Notes: generated from the sequence alone by a model not told the origin. A stretch of DNA of 32,879 nt from Pinisolibacter aquiterrae (GCF_019160155.1 NZ_JAFNIH010000001.1:1-32879); one strand, 5' to 3'. Positions 1 to 8,243 are shown, numbered from the stretch's first letter. Translations and numbers: made by a program.

Positions 1-2
1 CG

Positions 3-113
3 ATCTCCGAGCACACCGCAGCGCGCCATCTCGCCAACGCGAAACGCAAGCTCGGCGCCGCCAATCGTGCTCATGCCGTCGCAGAAGCGATCCGCGCCGG
101 CATCGTGCGCTGA
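3..113 (+). CDS. LuxR-type regulator, C-terminal end (partial)
   Basis: The window opens inside a gene and reads 36 codons to a TGA. The peptide starts ISEHTAARHLANAKRKLG and has the look of the last helices of a LuxR/FixJ helix-turn-helix (T-x2-RH-x3-A-x-RKL). Such domains bind the lux box as dimers. It ends 81 bp before luxI on the same strand, the usual place for a cognate acyl-homoserine-lactone receptor. The ligand-binding part lies outside the window, so pairing with luxI is inferred from position only. Confidence 0.8.
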   Translation: MSEHTAARHLANAKRKLGAANRAHAVAEAIRAGIVR

Positions 114-183
114 CGAAATCAATACCCTGATCCCGCAATTGGCGGCCTCGCGGGTTTGACCGATGGTCTCGGCCTCTCGACAC

Positions 184-189
184 AGGAGG
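184..189 (+). promoter_or_regulatory. Shine-Dalgarno of luxI
   Basis: AGGAGG lies five bases before the ATG at 195. It decides the start: an in-frame ATG at 156 would add 13 residues of non-family sequence and has no comparable site. Confidence 0.85.
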
Positions 190-194
190 TCATC

Positions 195-839
195 ATGATC
201 ATCGCAGTTTCCGGAGCCGATCAGGCCGAATTCCCCCATCTCTTCGAGCAGTCGTCGCGGCTGCGCCACCAAGTGTTCGTCGAAGAAATGGGATGGGAGG
301 ACCTGCGCCGCGCCGACGGCCGCGAGTTCGACCAGTTCGACGACGAACATGCCGTCCATCACTTCTGCGTCCGGGACGGTGCCGTCGTCGGCTATCAGCG
401 GATGCTGCCGACGACACGTCCCAACCTGCTCTCGTCGGTCTTTCCCGAGCTCTGCGAAGGAACGCCGCCGTGCTCCGATCGCATCTGGGAACTCACCCGA
501 TACTGCGTCGCGCCCGAACATCGTGACGGGCGGCGCGGCGTGTCGACGGCCGGCTCCGAACTGATCGCCGGTTTCGTCGAATGGGGCATGAGTTCCGGCA
601 TCGACAACGTCATCATCGAGTTCGAGCCGATGTGGGTCCTGCGCGCCATGCAACTCCAGTTCCTTGCCCGTCCGCTCGGCTTCCAGCGAAAGATCGGCAA
701 CCAGCAGATCGTCGCAACCCAGGTCACCTTCGGCCAGCGCACGATCGACGCGATCCGCGCGTTCCGTGGAGCTCATGCACCCGTTCTGGAACTCTGGGGA
801 CGGCTCGGTGAGGCGACGCCGCAGGCCCTGGCGGTCTGA
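195..839 (+). CDS. luxI: Acyl-homoserine-lactone synthase (LuxI family)
   Basis: A 214-residue autoinducer synthase, normal LuxI length. Enzymes of this family join S-adenosylmethionine to an acyl group from acyl-ACP or acyl-CoA and make the diffusible signal in the cytoplasm. With the start at 195, invariant residues fall at canonical places: R24, F28 and W34 in RHQVFVEEMGW, the acidic pair D46/D49 in FDQFDD, R69 in GYQRMLPTTRP, F83 in VFPEL, and E99/R102 in WELTRYC. GYQRMLPTTRPNLL is typical of the rhizobial branch, some members of which use acyl- or aryl-CoA substrates. The substrate cannot be read from sequence. A LuxR end lies upstream, and an enoyl-CoA hydratase-like gene starts 31 bp downstream, so the enzyme that may have shaped the acyl chain is broken here. 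Confidence 0.95.
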   Translation: MIIAVSGADQAEFPHLFEQSSRLRHQVFVEEMGWEDLRRADGREFDQFDDEHAVHHFCVRDGAVVGYQRMLPTTRPNLLSSVFPELCEGTPPCSDRIWELTRYCVAPEHRDGRRGVSTAGSELIAGFVEWGMSSGIDNVIIEFEPMWVLRAMQLQFLARPLGFQRKIGNQQIVATQVTFGQRTIDAIRAFRGAHAPVLELWGRLGEATPQALAV

Positions 840-870
840 GCCGAAGATCGAACGGATAGGCTGGAGACCC

Positions 871-1167
871 ATGATGACGAACGTGTCCTTCGCTCGCCCG
901 AGCACCTCGATCGCCGAAATCATCCTGCCGGCGACGGGAATGCTGGCGATCGACGATCTCGATTGCCTGGCCGATCGGCTCGAACGCGCCAATGCCGACG
1001 AGGCGCTCCGCGTTCTCGTCGTTCGCAGCGCCGCCGACGTCTTCTCGTCCGGAGCCGATCCTGTGGAGCTCGCTTCGATCGACGACCTGGCCGGACTTTC
1101 GGCGACGGTCACACGCTTCTTCGAAGCGCTGATCGGATGCGACAAGATCATGATCGCCGCGGTCGGC
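871..1167 (+). pseudogene. Enoyl-CoA hydratase/isomerase (crotonase) family, 3' truncated
   Basis: The ATG at 871 (second ATG at 874) follows a GGAG. About 99 codons read as the N-terminal half of a crotonase: a first strand region, a helix LADRLERANADEALRVLVV, the oxyanion-type segment FSSGADPVEL (family pattern F-x-x-G-x-D), and the strand CDKIMIAAV that normally precedes the G-x-x-x-G-G-G active-site loop. Right after AAV the sequence stops resembling the family and becomes the antisense of the gene coming from the other side. The frame stays open to 1359 but this is not crotonase sequence. The gene lies 31 bp after luxI and was probably its operon partner, perhaps acting on the acyl chain of the signal (inference). 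Loss of the second half, including the loop glycines and catalytic Glu, makes it non-functional. Confidence 0.8.
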
Positions 1168-2708
1168 CGATCGAGATCGCCGATCAACTCATTGCCGATC
1201 GTTTCCGGCCGCCCGTTCCAAATCATTTGGACCGTCGATGAGCTTTGCCCATCGATCACTAGCGTCACGTCGAACTTGATCTGCAGGTTGGCGCGCGCCA
1301 CCGACTTGTTCGGCTGGTATTTCTTGCGGCGCCGCGCCTTTTCGAGGATCGCCTCGTAGGAGAAGAGCTCGTGATCCTTCCAAGTTACGGCGTCGCCCAG
1401 CAGCGCTGGTAGGCCGCGATAGCGCAGGCTGAACGCCATCGCGACCCGCTCGTTAAGCTCCAGCCATTGCGCCCGCTTGCGCCGCACCGTCTCGACCACG
1501 AGCGACCGCGACACGCCGAGCGAGCCCGCCTGGCCATAGAGGCGCTCGACGGTGCGCAACAGGCCGTCGAGAAAATCGGTGCATTCGATCGGCCGGCCGA
1601 AGACAAACCGCTCCCACTTGGCGCGCAGCGACCGCTCCTCGCCCAAAGCCTCGCGATGCGCCTCGTAGAACTCACGATCGAGCTCGCTCGCCTCCTTGGG
1701 CGTCTTGGTTTCCCGGGCCTTTTTGAGATAGTCCTTCTCGGCGTCCGACAGACGATCGGGATGATAAAAATCGAAGAATTCGATCGTTTCCTGCGGAAGG
1801 TTCGTCTTCCGCTGCCGCAGACCGGAGAAAACCTGCTGGATGCCGTCGGTTTCCCACTCGAACTGCGACAGGGCCTCCGCCTCGGGCTGCCAACAGGCCG
1901 GCGACTCGATAAAGGCCTCGATCGCGGCATGGACCTCCGGCTTGATTTCCTGCCTGACCGCCTCGAATTGCGTCCGCAAGTCCTCGGATTCGATGACGCC
2001 GCGCGGCGGCCGCTGCTTTTCGAGCAACGGACGGCGGTCGCTCACGAGCTTGCTGAACAGCTTCCTCCAGCGCGGCGCAGACGTCTGGTCCTGCTGCCGC
2101 ATGCCGCGGAAATAGCCGCTGTCGCGCGGCAGCCGCAGCGCCGGGAGGGCCCAGCCGAGCGCGTCGATCAACGGCTGGCCGTCGGTTTCAATGGCAGCGC
2201 GTGTCATGCCGACGTAGTGCGAAATCTGGTGCAGCGGCCAATTGTCAGCGGCGGAGAAGCCGCGCAGCGCCGTCTCCCACGCGTCGAGCTGCTGATCCGA
2301 CAGGCCGAGATTGCGGCTCGCGGCGGCAACCCACAGGCCCGGCTCCTCGATCAGCTCCTTCGCGCCCAAAGGCGTGACGTCGTGAAGCGAGCCGCCTTGG
2401 TCGTCGTCGATGTTGGCGATCAATAGCGCCGGCCGATCGCATTCGCCGTGCCGGACCGCCGTCATGCGCTCGTCGGTCATGACCCCTTCGGGCAGCCCGA
2501 ACCCCTCGACCAGCTTGCGCGGGAGCGCGATCTTCACCTTGGCCGCGGTCGCCGCGTCGGCCAGCAGCGCATGAACGATCGCCGCGACCTGCTCGCCGGT
2601 CAGCCGATCGAGCAAAAACCGTGCGACGCCGTCGCTGTCCGATGATTTCGACAGCCGATCGCGCAGCGAAGAGGCGCCGACGACGCCAAGAAGCTCAAGT
2701 GCATTCAC
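1168..2708 (-). pseudogene. Large protein of the ATPase module, 3' truncated
   Basis: GTG at 2708, with AGAGG about ten bases upstream, starts a frame overlapping the end of the preceding gene by 14 bp. About 513 codons have good coding character. Recognisable stretches are NALELLGVVGASSLRDRL at the start, KLVEGFGLPEGVMTDERM, GYFRGMRQQDQ, IEFFDFYHPDRLSDAEKDY and KYQPNKSVARANLQIKF near the end. No catalytic motif is visible. The reading stops making sense near 1168, where antisense crotonase sequence begins. No stop is met: I read the frame codon by codon to position 3 and it stays open through the antisense of luxI, about 900 codons. That extension is an artefact of GC-rich antisense. If the module is Dpt-like, this would be the N-terminal third of a DptH-type protein lacking its ATPase part; that is only a guess. 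Confidence 0.7.
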
Positions 2709-4263
2709 GACTGAACCGCCTCTTGAAGGGATTTTTGACAAAAGCGCAGGAGTCGGACAGCCGCTCGAGCAGACCGAGGCTCGCCAGACGCTCTTCGAGC
2801 CAGCGCGCGTTGTCGGAGAAATTTTCCTGGTCGGCGTCGCCGCGGGCGATGAAATCCTGGGCCTGCCGGTCGCCAATGACCATGCCGTAGCGCTGATGGA
2901 GATGCTCGAGGAACTCCTTGAACTCCATCCGGCCATCGACGGCGCAAATGACCAACGTCTTGAGCAGACGGTCGGTCGGCGCATAGCGCGTGCGCCGGCT
3001 AGCGCGGCGCGACGACAGCCCGATCAGCCGCGCCCAGGTCGCGTGGAACTTGCCGACATGCAGCTTGTGCCGCTTCGACGCCGCCTTCAGGAGCTCGGCG
3101 AGCAGAGCATCCGGCGACGCCTTGACCTTTTCGGCGTCGTCGCGCTCCGGCCAATCGAACTTCCGGCTCAGCACCTCTACGGCGCTGGCGCCGGCCTCTT
3201 CGGAAGCCAACGCGGATTTCCACTCCGGCGTATCCGCGACCAACCGGACGAACGCTTCGAGCGCCTCGCCGGGCAGAGTGTTGTTCTGCTGATACGAATT
3301 GGCCGACAGCTCGCGCACGTTCGAGCGCTTCGGCGACACGATTTCGCACACCAGCGAAATCTTGCGCTGTTCCGGGAAAACCTCGGCCGCGCGCGCCAGC
3401 TGATACAGCAGGATATGCAGCCCCAGCAGCGTCACCATGTGCGGCAGCGCGTCGTAAGCCGGGATCTCCAGATCGAGCACCGCGATCCAGTCTTCGGCCA
3501 GATGGTCGAAGCAGGCATATTGCGAACACGGCAGATAAGAGCCGGCTCGCTCCTTGACCGTCGTCTCGGCGGTGTTTTGCAAGGCGCCGACGAGCTTGTC
3601 GTAGGGCCCTTCGACCTTGAGCAGGCGGTTGTCGAGCCGCGCCGCCAGGTCCGCGGCGCGCTTGCTGCGGCACAGCATCAGATAAAGGATTTCACCGGTG
3701 CGCCCGAAGAACCGGCGATCGGTCGACACGCCGCCAGACGCCGAAACCTTGGCGTCCTCGTACAACGAATTGACACCGAAGGGGAAAATAAACTTCGAGC
3801 TCCAGCGCTTGTTGCCGCCGCCCTCGATCGAGGAACCTTGCAGAAACGACACGACGGCGTCGAAGTCCTTGAAGGTCTCGAAGCGGTCGCGCAGGTAGCT
3901 GAAGTCCTTGTTTTCCAGGCCGCCGGCACCCGCCGACATCAAGTCGAGCCACTGCGTCCACATGCCCTCGTCGTTCTTGCCGGAGGCGCGAACGACGGCC
4001 ATGTGGGGATTGTTGAAGAGCAGGTTTCGCAAGCGAAGCTGAAGCTGAGGCCGATAGGTCAGCTCGTTCAGCCGAGCCTCGCTGAGCGCCCGCCCTTGCC
4101 GATGCTCGGCGTGCAGGATGCCGAGAAACTCCAGCATCGTCAGCCAGGGTGTTTGCTCGTCATGCAGGCGATGGCCCCAGATCTGCTCGTCGATCCACAA
4201 TTGCGGGCCGGTCGAGCTGTCTTCCTGATATTGGGGCCGCGGCAAAATCTCCATGAAGCTCAT
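2695..4263 (-). CDS. Unrecognised 522-residue protein of the ATPase module
   Basis: Second gene of the module. Its ATG overlaps the stop of the ATPase gene as ATGA (4260-4263), pointing to translational coupling. I do not recognise the family. Visible stretches are FIFPFGVNSLYEDAKVS, FFGRTGEILYLMLCRS, a hydrophobic segment MVTLLGLHILLYQLARAAEVF that could be a buried helix, and a basic C-terminal part with RRASRRTRYAPTDRLLKTLV and YGMVIGDRQAQDFIARGD, the latter reminiscent of a winged-helix region. No signal peptide and no nuclease motif were seen. Gene order (ATPase, unknown protein of about 500 residues, large protein) resembles dptF-dptG-dptH, but similarity to DptG was not established. 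The protein looks intact and probably works with both neighbours. Confidence 0.75.
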   Translation of the reverse strand: MSFMEILPRPQYQEDSSTGPQLWIDEQIWGHRLHDEQTPWLTMLEFLGILHAEHRQGRALSEARLNELTYRPQLQLRLRNLLFNNPHMAVVRASGKNDEGMWTQWLDLMSAGAGGLENKDFSYLRDRFETFKDFDAVVSFLQGSSIEGGGNKRWSSKFIFPFGVNSLYEDAKVSASGGVSTDRRFFGRTGEILYLMLCRSKRAADLAARLDNRLLKVEGPYDKLVGALQNTAETTVKERAGSYLPCSQYACFDHLAEDWIAVLDLEIPAYDALPHMVTLLGLHILLYQLARAAEVFPEQRKISLVCEIVSPKRSNVRELSANSYQQNNTLPGEALEAFVRLVADTPEWKSALASEEAGASAVEVLSRKFDWPERDDAEKVKASPDALLAELLKAASKRHKLHVGKFHATWARLIGLSSRRASRRTRYAPTDRLLKTLVICAVDGRMEFKEFLEHLHQRYGMVIGDRQAQDFIARGDADQENFSDNARWLEERLASLGLLERLSDSCAFVKNPFKRRFSRECT

Positions 4264-6095
4264 AGTCTCACCGTGACCCGTCGAACCGCCGCTTGGCCTT
4301 CACCGTCAAGCTCAATGAATTGAAGGACGAGCTCGTCATCGGCGGTCTCGTCATCGCCATCCGCCGCCAAGAAGCGCTCGCGCTCGGTAGCGGTGAGAAG
4401 CTTGGCCTTGAACGCCAGCAAATCCTCGTGGCACTCCAGCGAAAAGCTGCTCGGAAGCGCGCCGTCCGACACGCGGACCAGGAATTCGAACCGGGTCGGC
4501 GTCAGCGGCAGGCGAATGGGGCCCGGATCGTCGCCCCGCGACAGCCTGACCTCGAGGACCATGCCGCCCGTGTCGTTAGCGACGAGCTCGACCTTCTGTC
4601 CGCCCTTGCGCGGCACGGAAATCATCTCGTCGAGCAACGGGCTGGTCTTCGACTGCGAATAGCTGCCTGAGGTCGCCAGAACCAGATCGTCATGTGTCTG
4701 GAGCAGCATGCCGGTGAAAATGCGGTTGAGACCGCGCACTTGCACCGGCAATACGTTGCGCGGCAACGTCTTCTTGGCGGCGAGCAGATCGGCGACTTGC
4801 AGAAAAAGGCCGCCTGAGCGGAAAATGGTCAGATCCCACAGTGACAGCGCCTCGGCGCGATCGTCGGGCAGCGTGAAGAACACGCGCTGCCGCTGCACGC
4901 GCAGCATCTTCAGGAATTCGTCGCGGGCGTCGGTGTCGGCGCCCTCCAGATAGTCTTGCTGGCCGCGCCGATAGCTCGACGTGCCGCCATAGATGGGATC
5001 GTTGAGGACCAACTCGCCATAAGCTGCGGCCAAAGCGGGATCGTCGGCGCCGTAGACGAGGACGTTATCGACGCGACGGCTCGCCTCGCTGCCGATGCCG
5101 AAAGCGTTGAGCTTGCGGAATAGATCGATCTTCTCAGTTCGCCGCGCCGGCAGGTTTTCGCCAAAAATGTTACGGAACACGCTGGCCCGGTCGAACGTGC
5201 CCTTGATCGCCAATTCAGGTACGTCGGCGCAGGTCATCAGCCCGTCGCGGCAATCCGGATGACCCAAGATCAAATTGGCGGCCAGCATCAAGAGCTGGCG
5301 CACCGGAAAATGCACGCCGTTCTGCTCGCTCAACATGATCAGAGCGCGCAAGCGCCGGTGCAACAAGTCGCCGTCGGCGAGACCGCGTATGCGATCGCGA
5401 TTCTCCTGAATCGGGCATTTGCCAGCGCCAGCTGCCTGGCAGCCTTCGCACTGAGCCCAATCGGGATGATTGGTCATGGCCTCGATCACCCGGCCGATCA
5501 TGTCGGCGGCTGGCGCCTGGCTCATATCGCGCAGGCTAAGGCGAACGCCAGGCGCGACCGCGTCGCCGACCAGCGTCGCCTCGACCGCCTGCGTCATGGC
5601 GATCGTCGCCGCGGATTTCGGCGTCGCTTTGAGCTTCTCCAAGAGCTGGCCGTGGTTGGCGGCGACCAGAAACAATGTCGTGGCGTCAGACGAGGTCACG
5701 CATTCCGCCATCCGCGTCAGCAACGGGGCGCTCACCTCGGCGGCAAGCTCGCTCAGATCCTTGATGACGATGAGCTCGCGGCCGTCGAACGATACCGTCT
5801 TGACCGTCGACTTGCCGTTCCATTCGGTTTCGGACCCGCCGCAGGCCAGCCAGACGGAGCGACAGCAATAGGTCTTACCGTCGCCGGCCGTGCCAGTCAG
5901 AATTTCCGAAACCGGGTCGGCCGACTTGAGATTGGCGAGGATCTCGTCGCGAAACTGCACAGGAAGCGTGATCGGCGCGATGCGCTCTCGCAGCAGCGTG
6001 CGCTGAATCACCTCATCGAAGAGATTGTCATTCGTTGGGATCGGTCCGTAGTTTCGCAAAAATCTTACGAATCGGTTTGTCTGAAAAATGGACAT
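4260..6095 (-). CDS. P-loop ATPase with Cys cluster (DptF-like candidate)
   Basis: A 611-residue cytoplasmic ATPase and first gene of the module. Walker A is GTAGDGKT at residues 68-75, a Walker B-like strand LIVIKDLSE lies at about 108-116, and LFLVAANHGQLLE (about 141-153) sits where a sensor strand would be. Residues 213-231 hold W-x2-C-x2-C-x7-CPI-x2-N, with cysteines 216, 219 and 227, possibly a metal site. A G-x-x-GDGK loop, an asparagine-glycine sensor strand and a C-C-CP-N patch recall DptF of phosphorothioation-dependent restriction, but I cannot confirm homology. ATG at 6095 is preferred; AGGGA lies only two bases upstream. In-frame starts up to 6224 exist but give an AT-rich stretch without coding character. 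No dnd modification genes are in the window. Function inferred: NTP-driven part of a defence complex. Confidence 0.75.
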   Translation of the reverse strand: MSIFQTNRFVRFLRNYGPIPTNDNLFDEVIQRTLLRERIAPITLPVQFRDEILANLKSADPVSEILTGTAGDGKTYCCRSVWLACGGSETEWNGKSTVKTVSFDGRELIVIKDLSELAAEVSAPLLTRMAECVTSSDATTLFLVAANHGQLLEKLKATPKSAATIAMTQAVEATLVGDAVAPGVRLSLRDMSQAPAADMIGRVIEAMTNHPDWAQCEGCQAAGAGKCPIQENRDRIRGLADGDLLHRRLRALIMLSEQNGVHFPVRQLLMLAANLILGHPDCRDGLMTCADVPELAIKGTFDRASVFRNIFGENLPARRTEKIDLFRKLNAFGIGSEASRRVDNVLVYGADDPALAAAYGELVLNDPIYGGTSSYRRGQQDYLEGADTDARDEFLKMLRVQRQRVFFTLPDDRAEALSLWDLTIFRSGGLFLQVADLLAAKKTLPRNVLPVQVRGLNRIFTGMLLQTHDDLVLATSGSYSQSKTSPLLDEMISVPRKGGQKVELVANDTGGMVLEVRLSRGDDPGPIRLPLTPTRFEFLVRVSDGALPSSFSLECHEDLLAFKAKLLTATERERFLAADGDDETADDELVLQFIELDGEGQAAVRRVTVRL

Positions 6096-6829
6096 TTCCC
6101 TACCCGCCGCGCCAATGCGAGGACTACGACTCAACTTCCCAAATAATACTGACCTGCAAACAATCCAGAATGCAAGCGCACCCAAAATGAACCGCGCCGA
6201 GTTTGCCGGAGGCTCGGGATCCAAGCTTCCGCTTTCGGCGCGTTGCAGCCATCGAGGCTCGAAAGCCTAATCGAACAAAAAGTAACTAAAAGTGCGAATT
6301 ACGCGGTGAATCCGTTGGCTGTTTTCAGCCAGAGATAGGGAGTTTTCGCATTTCAGAATAGAATCCACCGCCTACACGCTCAGATTCGCATAGTGTATAT
6401 TATGGAATATTCTCGAAGAATATGCAACGATATATTAGTACAATAACACTCCGTTCTTTGCCGAAACGTACCAGCAATCAAGAACCGCGGCACCAAAGTC
6501 GTCGAGTACGATGGTGACGCCACCCGGGTATCCTATTCGTACGCGTGACCGTGGAGAACGTCGATGACGAACGCGGCAGAGAGGAACACGCCGAACATAT
6601 TATGTATTCTGTGTGCTTCTTGTTTTCCTGCACTTGCAGAGCCGAATATGAGGCAGTGAAGCCACCCATCGAACTCGATGGATTAAAATATCAGATAGAG
6701 GCCTTCGCCTGCCTGGCAAATACCTTCCTTCTCCCGCTGAATAAATGCCGGCGTCCCTAGCTTGGCTCCAAATTCTTAATCTATCGATGCCAGATTGTCG
6801 GAAGCGAAGTCTGCCCTGGTTTTGAGAAG
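6096..6829. other. AT-rich gap without a convincing gene
   Basis: This interval is clearly poorer in GC than its surroundings. It should hold the promoter of the leftward ATPase module and of the rightward response regulator, but I cannot point to clear -35/-10 pairs. A palindrome lies at 6407-6423. From about 6471 to 6548 a plus-strand frame ends KVVEYDGDATRVSYSYA before a TGA, with no start or upstream coding; it may be a gene remnant. A 71-codon open frame at 6545-6760 has no ribosome site or recognisable content and I do not call it. Confidence 0.5.
6407..6423. repeat. Inverted repeat ATATTCT-CGA-AGAATAT
   Basis: Perfect 7-bp arms around a 3-bp centre in the AT-rich gap. The symmetry suits a dimeric regulator site rather than a terminator, as no T-run follows. 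It lies 311 bp before the ATPase start (on the minus strand) and 406 bp before the response regulator, so it cannot be tied to one gene. Confidence 0.5.
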
Positions 6830-7651
6830 ATGTTGGTCACCCCTGCGAGCGATGTGGAGTTCACCGACCCGTTGCCGTGGCAAGTATTGATTGTCGAAGA
6901 TTCGCCGATCCACGCAAAGCTGCTCGCTGAGGCCGTTTCGCAGTTTCAGCACCCCACGAATGTGACCATCGCGAATGACGGACTCGAGGCTCTGCAGTTG
7001 ATAGAGCAAGGTTCTGTCGATGTGGCATTCATCGATCTCTCACTGCCGTCTCTCTCTGGCGAAGACGTCGTACGTTCTGCCAACAAAAGTGATAAGATGC
7101 CTTTCTATGCCGTGCTGTCTGCATCACATGACGATGCAACACGAGATTTAATGCGAAGACTTCATGCATACGACTACCTAAACAAGCCATTCTCAGCGGA
7201 TGATATATTTCGAATTCTTCGCACATTTCATCGAACTCGAATTACACAGAGAGTACTGATCATCGATGACTCGGGAACCGCCAGGAAGATTATTCGAAAG
7301 ATTCTCGCTCGCTCGATCTTCAGCGTCATCAGCTACGAAGCCGAGGATGGCATCTCGGGTCTCGAGGAAATTGCCGCGCAAAAGCCGAACATCGTTTTCC
7401 TTGATTTGAATATGCCCGGAGTATCGGGAATCGACACGTTTCGCATCATGAAGGCGTTTGGGGTCGAGGCCCATGTCGTCTTCATGTCAGCCTCCGATGA
7501 GGCATTCCTCTGTCTTCCAAATGTCGATCCGCGATTCAAATTTCGCAAGCCATTCGGGCCACAAGAAATAGATGCGATCATGCATATCATCTATCGAATG
7601 CCCCTGCCATTTAGTTCGGAACCCTGGTTAGTCGACGTGGACATGCAGTGA
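6830..7651 (+). CDS. Orphan response regulator with two receiver domains
   Basis: A 273-residue protein made of two CheY-like receiver domains and nothing else. Domain 1 (about 17-135) has acidic residues E23/D24, phospho-acceptor D69 in FIDLSLP, S97 and K119 in YLNKPF. Domain 2 (about 141-260) has D146/D147, D192 in FLDLNMPGVSG, S220 and K240 in FRKPF. Both are complete, so both could be phosphorylated. There is no DNA-binding, GGDEF or other output domain, so it may act by protein contact or as a phosphate-relay sink. No histidine kinase is nearby. The start is uncertain: only a weak GAGAAG precedes ATG 6830. Codon use is less GC-biased than in neighbouring genes, and an IS remnant follows, so it is probably an acquired gene. 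Confidence 0.9.
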   Translation: MLVTPASDVEFTDPLPWQVLIVEDSPIHAKLLAEAVSQFQHPTNVTIANDGLEALQLIEQGSVDVAFIDLSLPSLSGEDVVRSANKSDKMPFYAVLSASHDDATRDLMRRLHAYDYLNKPFSADDIFRILRTFHRTRITQRVLIIDDSGTARKIIRKILARSIFSVISYEAEDGISGLEEIAAQKPNIVFLDLNMPGVSGIDTFRIMKAFGVEAHVVFMSASDEAFLCLPNVDPRFKFRKPFGPQEIDAIMHIIYRMPLPFSSEPWLVDVDMQ

Positions 7652-7689
7652 TGGTCAGCGTTCCGGGGAGCTCCATGGGTTCCACTTGG

Positions 7690-8216
7690 TGAGTGCGTGA
7701 GCAACGCGTCAGCATAGTCTCATCGTGGCGCCAGAACATCGACTGAAACTCGTCGACCACGTGGCGTGCGTCGACCAGCACGGGGCCCCCGCGCTCGACC
7801 GCCCTCACAGCGACCGTTTCCGATTGCGTCAGTGATCGCGGCACGTCGTCATCAAACGGGCAAGACGACAGGCCGACGGCGTTCGCATGATGCTTCCAGC
7901 GTCCATCGTATCGCTTCGACGGTGTCTCGTCGCCCACCCGGCAACTACGGCAAGACTTCTGCCGAGGCCGGGCGTCTTCAGTGCACACTAGAGAGATGCT
8001 CCCTTGCGATGACCGCCCTTCCAGCATTCATCGAGCCAGGAAAGATGGGTTTCGAGCGAGCTTTGCCCGGGGGTGGAACACGTCGTTGCGCTCGCCGCGC
8101 AGAATGCGAAGAACGCTACCGCGACTGTTACCCGTCTGCCGCACGATGGTTTTGAGCGGGAGGCCGGCCCGCCACAGAGCGAGCACCGCGTCGTCAGAGT
8201 GGGTACCGATCAACAA
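7690..8216 (-). pseudogene. Decayed ISL3-family transposase remnant
   Basis: Pieces of one ISL3-type transposase appear in order in different minus frames. First comes a helix-turn-helix, AVLALWRAGLPLKTIVRQTG then LRGERNDVF (about 8216-8090). After a frameshift the next piece is SLETHLSWLDECWKGGHRKG, an in-frame TAG, then SLAVVAGWATRHRRSD and SACRLARLMTTCRDH. A further shift leads to LTQSETVAVRAVERGG and ARHVVDEFQSMFW (to about 7690). The N-terminal zinc ribbon, most of the DDE core and the C-terminal end are missing. At least two frameshifts and one stop make it dead. It sits between the AT-rich regulator and the LysR gene and probably marks the right border of the acquired segment. Terminal repeats were not found. 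Confidence 0.8.
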
Positions 8217-8243
8217 GTGCCAAATCCTCTCACATTGGCTTAT

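Noticed and set aside
120-165. Possible lux box upstream of luxI (CCCGC...GCGGG)
   Set aside because: Arms are only 5 bp and do not fit the ACCTG-N-CAGGT form of lux boxes; could be chance in GC-rich DNA.
1467-2426. Long rightward frame opposite the large truncated protein
   Set aside because: Composition is that of a GC-rich antisense shadow; the leftward frame has the protein-like content and the overlap with the upstream gene.
2896-4323. 475-codon rightward frame
   Set aside because: Mirror of the 522-residue gene in a codon-aligned antisense frame, with arginine/alanine-rich content and no motif.
6545-6760. 71-codon rightward frame in the AT-rich gap
   Set aside because: No Shine-Dalgarno, no recognisable content, mixed codon use.
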